This document shows positions 5,767 through 8,887 of a stretch of DNA of 8,887 bases, piece after piece. How positions within the stretch are numbered: position 1 is the first letter of the stretch; each line of letters starts with the position of its first letter. Position numbers and translations under genes: made by a program. The notes beneath the pieces were generated by a model. That model was given only the letters and a program-made list of their open reading frames with translations. It did not search any database and was not told the DNA's origin. This DNA comes from an uncultured Eubacteriales bacterium (GTDB lineage: Bacteria; Bacillota; Clostridia; Christensenellales; Aristaeellaceae), in contig URUF01000071.1 in the NCBI GenBank assembly GCA_900550955.1, positions 1 through 8,887 of the forward strand, read 5' to 3'.

Positions 5767-5968
5767 CGTCGAAAAAGCTCGCCTGCGGCGATCTTTTCCG
5801 CCGAGGATTGCGCCGTTCGCCTACTCGCTTCGCTCGCCGGGCGGCGAACGGCGTAAGGAAACCTTGCTACGCAAGGCTTCTGGCCCCACCGCACATGTCG
5901 CTGGGGTCGGATTACACTTGGAGGGCTACGGCCCTCCAAGCCTTCCATGGGGTTTTCTCGACAGTCTG
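5762..5968. mobile_element. Hairpin-rich repeat element with imperfect terminal inverted repeats (MITE-like)
   Basis: The left end CAGGCCGTCGAAAAA and the complement of the right end, CAGACTGTCGAGAAA, match at 12 of 15 positions. The interior is a chain of hairpins: CTCGCC/GGCGAT around 5778-5791 (one mismatch), CGCCGTTCGCC/GGCGAACGGCG (5811-5843), CCTTGC/GCAAGG (about 5862-5876), and CTTGGAGGGC-TACG-GCCCTCCAAG (5917-5940). The first 72 bases recur at 8816-8887 with two differences, and the flanks diverge exactly at CAGG, supporting the left boundary. A 19-base perfect direct repeat lies at 5748-5766 and 5972-5990. It overlaps the left end and lies beyond the right end. There is no transposase, so the element would be non-autonomous. 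A minus-strand open frame across it is repeat read-through, not a gene. Confidence 0.6.
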
Positions 5969-5971
5969 AAG

Positions 5972-5990
5972 GCCTTTGGGCCTTTCAGGC
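5972..5990 (+). repeat. 19-base direct repeat, right copy
   Basis: Identical to 5748-5766. It is followed by GGGTTGAAAAA, which loosely resembles the start of the repeat element again (CAGGC, then a purine-rich GAAAAA). This hints at a second, decayed element end. Confidence 0.6.
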
Positions 5991-6031
5991 GGGTTGAAAA
6001 ATTTTTTGAAAGAATTTTGCGGCCGGCATGC

Positions 6032-6060
6032 TTGACGGCGTTTCCCAGGCACGCTACAAT
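6032..6060 (+). promoter_or_regulatory. Promoter of the HxlR regulator gene
   Basis: TTGACG (6032-6037) and TACAAT (6055-6060) are separated by 17 bases. The predicted start is near 6067. The leader to the gene holds GTTT-TG-AAAC (6092-6101) and an upstream GAAAC, a possible small dyad for autoregulation. Confidence 0.7.
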
Positions 6061-6117
6061 ACCCTATGGTTCCCAATAGAAACTAACATTCGTTTTGAAA
6101 CAAAAGGAGGACGCCCC

Positions 6118-6486
6118 ATGGCAAACCAGGAACTGCCCCTATGCCCGGTGGAAACCACGCTGATGCTGATCTCCGACCGTTGGAAGGCGCTCATCCTGCG
6201 CGACCTGCTAACGGGCACCAAGCGCTTTGGCGAGCTGAAAAAATCCCTGACGGGCATTTCCCAAAAGGTGCTCACGGCCAATTTAAAGGATATGGAGGCC
6301 AACGGCCTGCTTACGCGCAAGGCCTATCCCGAGGTGCCGCCGCGCGTGGAGTATACCCTCACGGAAACCGGCGAAAGCCTAAGGCCCGTGCTGGCCGCCA
6401 TGTTTGATTGGGGCGTGGCGTATAAGCAAAAGCGCCATTCGCCCATTACGGAGCAGGCGGAGGCCCTTGGCGCGATGCTGCATTAA
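6118..6486 (+). CDS. HxlR-family winged-helix transcriptional regulator
   Basis: The protein is 122 aa, standard for the family. The ATG at 6118 follows AAAGGAGG (6103-6110) by 7 bases. CPVETTLMLISDRWKALIL (9-27) is the family signature, and Cys9 is the conserved N-terminal cysteine. The winged helix spans about 13-95, with TGTKRFGELKKSLTGISQKVLT (about 36-57) as the helix-turn-helix region and VEYTLTETGESL as the wing and following helix. Members act as dimeric DNA-binding repressors or activators. Several, such as YodB and HypR in Bacillus, sense electrophiles or disulfide stress through that Cys, so redox sensing is possible here. Its likely target is the divergent minus-strand block or itself. 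The repeat element now separates it from the block's upstream region. No clear plus-strand terminator follows. Confidence 0.93.
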   Translation: MANQELPLCPVETTLMLISDRWKALILRDLLTGTKRFGELKKSLTGISQKVLTANLKDMEANGLLTRKAYPEVPPRVEYTLTETGESLRPVLAAMFDWGVAYKQKRHSPITEQAEALGAMLH

Positions 6487-6531
6487 AAAAGCCCTGTCCC
6501 GCTGCGCCGGAAAAAAGCGCGGGGGACAGGG
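6485..6531 (-). terminator. Intrinsic terminator of cysK
   Basis: On the minus strand, CCCTGTCCC (complement of 6523-6531) pairs with GGGACAGGG (complement of 6492-6500). It is followed by C and a run of six T residues (complement of 6485-6490). It ends the cysK transcript, and its T-run overlaps the stop codon of the convergent hxlR gene. The plus-strand version has no T-run. Confidence 0.8.
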
Positions 6532-6557
6532 AGGGGAAGGGGAAAAGCCAGGCAGGC

Positions 6558-7478
6558 TTAGGCCAGGCTGCTTAAATACCGCTCGCCCGTATCGGGCAGG
6601 AGAACCACAATCAGCTTGCCGCGGTTTTCGGGCCGCTTGGCCAGCTGGGTTGCCGCGTACAGCGCCGCGCCGGAGGAGAAGCCCACCAGGATGCCCTCGC
6701 TGTGCGCCAGCTCCGCACTGGTTGCCAGGGCCGAGTCGTTTTCCACGCGGATGATCTCGTCATAGATGGAGGTATTGAGCGTATCGGGCACAAAGCCCGC
6801 GCCAATGCCCTGAATTTTGTGCGGGCCGGGCGCGCCGCCGCTAAGCACGGGGCTGGAGGCGGGCTCCACCGCTACCACGCGGATGGCCGGATTCTGCGCC
6901 TTTAGGTATTCGCCCACGCCGGTGAGCGTGCCGCCGGTGCCCACGCCCGCCACAAAGATATCCACCTTGCCGTCCGTATCGTTCCAGATTTCGGGGCCGG
7001 TGGTAGCCCTGTGCGCGGCCGGATTGGCCGGGTTGGTAAACTGGCTTGGAATAAAGCTGCCGGGCGTTTGCGCGGCGATTTCCTGCGCCTTGGCGATAGC
7101 GCCCTTCATGCCCTGGGCGGCGGGGGTGAGCACCAGCTGGGCGCCGTAGGCTTTTAGCAGGGCGCGGCGCTCCACGCTCATGCTTTCGGGCATGGTCAGG
7201 ATGATTTGATACCCGCGCGCGGCGGCGATGCTGGCCAAGCCGATACCGGTATTGCCGCTGGTGGGCTCCACAATGACGCCGCCGGGCTTTAGCTGGCCGT
7301 CCCTTTCGGCGGCGTCCAGCATGGCCTTGGCAATGCGGTCCTTTACGCTGCCGGCGGGGTTAAACAGCTCCAGCTTGGCCGCGATGGTTGCTTGCGCCTC
7401 ATGCGCCTGGGCGTAGCGGGAAAGCGCCACCAGGGGCGTGCGGCCAATGAGTTCGGTAATATTCGCATACAGTTTCAT
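6558..7478 (-). CDS. cysK: Cysteine synthase (O-acetylserine sulfhydrylase)
   Basis: The protein is 306 aa, full length for the family. The ATG at 7478 follows GGGAGG by 7 bases. It makes L-cysteine from O-acetylserine and sulfide, with PLP, in the cytoplasm. NPAGSVKDR (40-48) contains the PLP-binding Lys46. TSGNTG (73-78) is the substrate-binding loop. GVGTGGTLTG is the phosphate-binding glycine loop, and GFSSGAAL near the C-terminus contacts the PLP ring nitrogen. The gene is divergent from an rrf2-type regulator. In Bacillus, CysK and the Rrf2 protein CymR form a complex that represses cysteine genes, so the pairing is meaningful. It is transcribed from a consensus promoter about 190 bases upstream, through a leader holding a cysteine-rich small ORF. 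It is followed by its own terminator. Confidence 0.96.
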   Translation of the reverse strand: MKLYANITELIGRTPLVALSRYAQAHEAQATIAAKLELFNPAGSVKDRIAKAMLDAAERDGQLKPGGVIVEPTSGNTGIGLASIAAARGYQIILTMPESMSVERRALLKAYGAQLVLTPAAQGMKGAIAKAQEIAAQTPGSFIPSQFTNPANPAAHRATTGPEIWNDTDGKVDIFVAGVGTGGTLTGVGEYLKAQNPAIRVVAVEPASSPVLSGGAPGPHKIQGIGAGFVPDTLNTSIYDEIIRVENDSALATSAELAHSEGILVGFSSGAALYAATQLAKRPENRGKLIVVLLPDTGERYLSSLA

Positions 7479-7490
7479 GGAAAGACCTCC

Positions 7491-7622
7491 CTATTTTTGG
7501 TATTTGCCTGGGAACGGAAAAACGGGATGCGGCCTCCCTAAAGAGGCGCGTACAGCTATGCCCCCGTTTTGGGCGGCGAGCGCCTGGGCAGATGGGGCAC
7601 AGCCGCTACAACAGCACAGCAT
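7491..7622 (-). CDS. Cysteine-rich 43-aa leader peptide upstream of cysK
   Basis: Read on the minus strand, an ATG at 7622 is preceded by AAGGAGG (complement of 7631-7637) at an ideal 8-base spacing. The peptide begins Met-Leu-Cys-Cys-Cys-Ser-Gly-Cys and continues with an Ala/Gln/Gly stretch and a Pro/Phe-rich end (PVFPFPGKYQK). The TAG stop (complement of 7491-7493) directly abuts the GGAGG of cysK, 12 bases before the cysK ATG. It lies wholly in the mRNA leader made from the cysK promoter. Four Cys codons among the first eight, directly before a cysteine-biosynthesis gene, point to a translation-based cysteine sensor acting by ribosome stalling, coupling or attenuation. Less likely, it is a metal-binding micropeptide or chance. 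The family is not one I recognise by name. Confidence 0.65.
   Translation of the reverse strand: MLCCCSGCAPSAQALAAQNGGIAVRASLGRPHPVFPFPGKYQK
7531..7549 (-). promoter_or_regulatory. Hairpin in the cysK leader, possible attenuator or anti-Shine-Dalgarno element
   Basis: On the minus strand, GCCTC pairs with GAGGC across TTTAGG within the leader ORF. The CCTC arm (complement of 7543-7546) could instead pair with the GAGG of the cysK Shine-Dalgarno sequence some 50 bases downstream. This would allow two alternative folds. There is no T-run after it, so control of translation rather than termination would be the likelier mode. This is inference only. Confidence 0.3.
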
Positions 7623-7647
7623 GCCAAACGCCTCCTTCCTCATAAAA

Positions 7648-7664
7648 CCTATTTGAATAATAGG
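7648..7664. promoter_or_regulatory. Candidate Rrf2/CymR-type operator at the cysK promoter
   Basis: CCTATTTGAATAATAGG is a dyad of CCTATT and AATAGG with a 5-base spacer. It sits immediately downstream of the cysK -10 and covers the predicted start, where a bound dimer would block transcription. A related sequence lies in the rrf2 promoter (7755-7770). The adjacent Rrf2-family protein is the obvious candidate binder. Confidence 0.6.
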
Positions 7665-7693
7665 ATTATATGCGCGCCGGGGGAATTTGTCAA
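7665..7693 (-). promoter_or_regulatory. Consensus promoter of the cysK transcript
   Basis: On the minus strand, TTGACA (complement of 7688-7693) and TATAAT (complement of 7665-7670) are both perfect, with a 17-base spacer. The predicted start is near 7658, inside the dyad at 7648-7664, about 35 bases before the leader ORF start. So strong a promoter with an overlapping dyad implies repression as the main control. Confidence 0.88.
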
Positions 7694-7747
7694 TCGCATT
7701 TTCCGAAATTTTTTTTGCCGCCTTGCCGCGTTTTGAGAGCCTTGCGC

Positions 7748-7776
7748 TTGAAAACCTATGAAATAGATGGTATTAT
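7748..7776 (+). promoter_or_regulatory. Promoter of the rrf2-HD operon with overlapping dyad
   Basis: TTGAAA (7748-7753) and TATTAT (7771-7776) are separated by 17 bases. Within the spacer lies CCTATGAAATAGATGG (7755-7770), containing CTAT-GAA-ATAG and resembling the cysK-side dyad. A further ATAGG half-site follows at 7775-7779. This supports negative autoregulation by the Rrf2 protein. Confidence 0.7.
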
Positions 7777-7799
7777 AGGCGTTAGGAAGGGGGCTGCCT

Positions 7800-8240
7800 A
7801 TGAAGATTTCCACCCGAGGGCGCTATGCCCTGCGCATGCTCGTAGACTTGGGGCAGCACCAGGCGGATGGCCCGGTAACGCTTAAGGAGATTGCCCAGCG
7901 GCAGGGGATATCCAAAAAATATCTGGAGCAGATCGCGCCCCTGCTGGTAAGATCGGATATTCTGCTGGGCTCGCGGGGGTATCAGGGCGGCTACCGCCTG
8001 GCCGGGCCCCTGCACGCGTACAGGGTGGGCGATATCCTGCGCGTTACGGAAGGCTCCCTGGCGCCGGTTACGTGCCTGGAGCAGCGGCCCAACCAATGCC
8101 CGCGCTGCGGCAAATGCAAAACCCTTCCCCTGTGGCAGGGGTTGGACGGCGTGATTTCGCGCTATTTGGATTCCGTCACCCTGGAGGACCTTGTGAACGA
8201 CCGTATTGAAGGAGGAGAAAAAACGTGCGATCCGCTTTAA
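7800..8240 (+). CDS. Rrf2-family transcriptional regulator, CymR/IscR-like
   Basis: The protein is 146 aa. The ATG at 7800 follows AGGAAGGGGG. It begins MKISTRGRYALRMLVDL, the family signature, with a winged-helix domain through about residue 80: TLKEIAQRQGISKKYLEQI is the helix-turn-helix, and SRGYQGGYRLAGP is the wing. The sensory segment carries Cys92, Cys100, Cys103 and Cys106, plus a stray Cys143. Three Cys ligands are typical of Fe-S-binding IscR types, so cluster binding or thiol sensing is possible, while CymR itself lacks such a cluster. Placement divergent from cysK, with shared dyads in both promoters, suggests it controls cysteine synthesis and its own operon. The stop overlaps the next gene by 16 bases. 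Calling it cymR would go beyond the evidence. Confidence 0.93.
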   Translation: MKISTRGRYALRMLVDLGQHQADGPVTLKEIAQRQGISKKYLEQIAPLLVRSDILLGSRGYQGGYRLAGPLHAYRVGDILRVTEGSLAPVTCLEQRPNQCPRCGKCKTLPLWQGLDGVISRYLDSVTLEDLVNDRIEGGEKTCDPL

Positions 8241-8785
8241 ACCGGGAGCAGGCGCTTGAACTGCTCAAACGCTATAACCAGGAGCCCTTTCATATCCAGC
8301 ACGCCCTTACGGTGGAGGGCGTGATGCGCTGGTACGCCAACGAGCTGGGCTATGGCGACGACGCGGATTTTTGGGCGACCGTGGGCCTTTTGCACGATAT
8401 TGATTTTGAGCGCTGGCCCCAGGAGCATTGCAGGAAAGCGCCCGAGCTTTTGCGCGAGGCGGGCGTGGGCGAGGATATGATTCACGCCGTGTGCTCGCAC
8501 GGCTACGGCATTTGCTGCGATGTGGAGCCGGAGCATGAAATGGAGAAGGTGCTTTTTGCCGCGGACGAGCTTACCGGCCTGATTGGCGCGGCGGCCCTGA
8601 TGCGCCCCAGCAAAAGCGTGATGGATATGGAAGTAAGCAGCATTAAAAAGAAGTTCAAGGACAAAAAGTTTGCCGCTGGCTGCTCCCGCGAGGTCATTTC
8701 CACGGGCGCGCAGCGCCTTGGCTGGGAGCTTGGCGATTTGTTTGAAAAAACCCTCAGGGCCATGCAATCCCTTGACGGAAACTAA
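8225..8785 (+). CDS. HD-domain hydrolase, unknown substrate
   Basis: The protein is 186 aa. A GTG start at 8225 is chosen because GGAGGA (8211-8216) sits 8 bases before it and no better ATG precedes the conserved region. It overlaps the regulator gene by 16 bases, implying coupled translation. The HD motif is GLLHDID (54-60) with His57-Asp58. FHIQHALTVE (22-31) supplies an upstream His, SHGYG (91-95) another, and DELTG (114-118) the distal Asp. Together they make a typical metal-dependent phosphohydrolase site, as in the predicted HD-superfamily hydrolases of Clostridia. The C-terminal part (about 125-186) is helical with a Lys-rich KKKFKDKKFA stretch. It is predicted to be cytoplasmic. The link to cysteine control is positional only. 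Confidence 0.88.
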   Translation: MRSALNREQALELLKRYNQEPFHIQHALTVEGVMRWYANELGYGDDADFWATVGLLHDIDFERWPQEHCRKAPELLREAGVGEDMIHAVCSHGYGICCDVEPEHEMEKVLFAADELTGLIGAAALMRPSKSVMDMEVSSIKKKFKDKKFAAGCSREVISTGAQRLGWELGDLFEKTLRAMQSLDGN

Positions 8786-8815
8786 TCCCGCCAGCGGAAG
8801 AATCCCCCTGCGTCC

Positions 8816-8887
8816 CAGGCCGTCGAAAAAGATCGCCTGCGGCGATCTTTTCCGCCGAGGATTGCGCCGTTCGCCTACTCGCTGCGC
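8816..8887. repeat. Second copy of the hairpin-rich repeat element, cut by the window edge
   Basis: These 72 bases match 5762-5833 at 70 positions. The copy starts at CAGG, 30 bases after the HD gene stop, and runs off the right edge. It contains AAAAGATCGCC-TGC-GGCGATCTTTT (8828-8852), here a perfect dyad with a T-run, so it may double as the terminator of the rrf2-HD operon. Confidence 0.75.

Noticed and set aside
5565..5948. 127-codon minus-strand open frame
   Set aside because: It is read-through of the repeat element and the regulatory region, with no ribosome binding site. Its sequence follows the hairpins, not a protein family.
6492..6531. Terminator for hxlR on the plus strand
   Set aside because: The hairpin has no T-run on the plus strand. 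The T-run is on the minus side, so it belongs to cysK.
7438..7656. 72-codon plus-strand open frame opposite the cysK leader
   Set aside because: It has no ribosome binding site and lies antisense to the cysK start and to the better-supported cysteine-rich leader ORF.
7479..7660. T-box or S-box riboswitch in the cysK leader
   Set aside because: I see no T-box motif (AGGGTGG-type) and no terminator with a T-run in the leader. The cysteine-rich ORF occupies most of it.

Overview
The window looks like a chromosomal stretch from a GC-rich member of the Bacillota, most likely a gut-type Clostridia. The evidence is strong AGGAGG-type ribosome binding sites, TTGACA/TATAAT promoters, tRNAs with encoded CCA, HxlR and Rrf2 regulators, a class M sirtuin with its macrodomain partner, and a polyamine-acetyltransferase-like GNAT protein. 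I cannot name the genus from sequence alone.

Layout. From 149 to 1816 (minus) lies a class 3 lipase-like protein, with a compact hairpin-rich tail below it at the left edge. A near-perfect promoter at 1924-1952 drives a tRNA-Gln(CTG)/tRNA-Glu(CTC) pair that ends in a terminator. Next comes a GNAT acetyltransferase (2181-2645, plus) with its own terminator. A minus-strand block then reads, in transcription order: a decayed gene for a small secreted or membrane protein (5568 to 5346), an MBL-fold-like protein with an eroded metal motif (5309 to 4512), a macrodomain ADP-ribosyl hydrolase (4436 to 3663) and a SirTM-type sirtuin (3709 to 2831). The last two overlap by 47 bases.

The gene-poor stretch 5582-6117 holds a cluster of GTTACC inverted repeats, an AT-rich inverted repeat, and a roughly 207-bp hairpin-rich mobile-repeat element (5762-5968) with imperfect terminal inverted repeats. 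A second copy begins at 8816 and runs off the right edge. To the right of the element lies an HxlR regulator with its own promoter (6118-6486, plus).

The right third is a cysteine-metabolism locus. cysK (7478 to 6558, minus) is divergent from an Rrf2 regulator (7800-8240, plus), which is translationally overlapped with an HD-domain protein (8225-8785). The cysK promoter is consensus on the minus strand and carries an inverted repeat CCTATT-N5-AATAGG just downstream of its -10. A related sequence lies inside the rrf2 promoter, which suggests that the Rrf2 protein controls both directions. The cysK leader contains a well-initiated 43-codon ORF with four cysteines within its first eight codons (Met-Leu-Cys-Cys-Cys-Ser-Gly-Cys). 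Its stop codon abuts the cysK Shine-Dalgarno sequence. This is a candidate cysteine-sensing leader peptide and the most interesting regulatory signal here. The SirTM/macrodomain pair, without visible GcvH-L or lipoate-ligase partners, is the most interesting enzymatic one.
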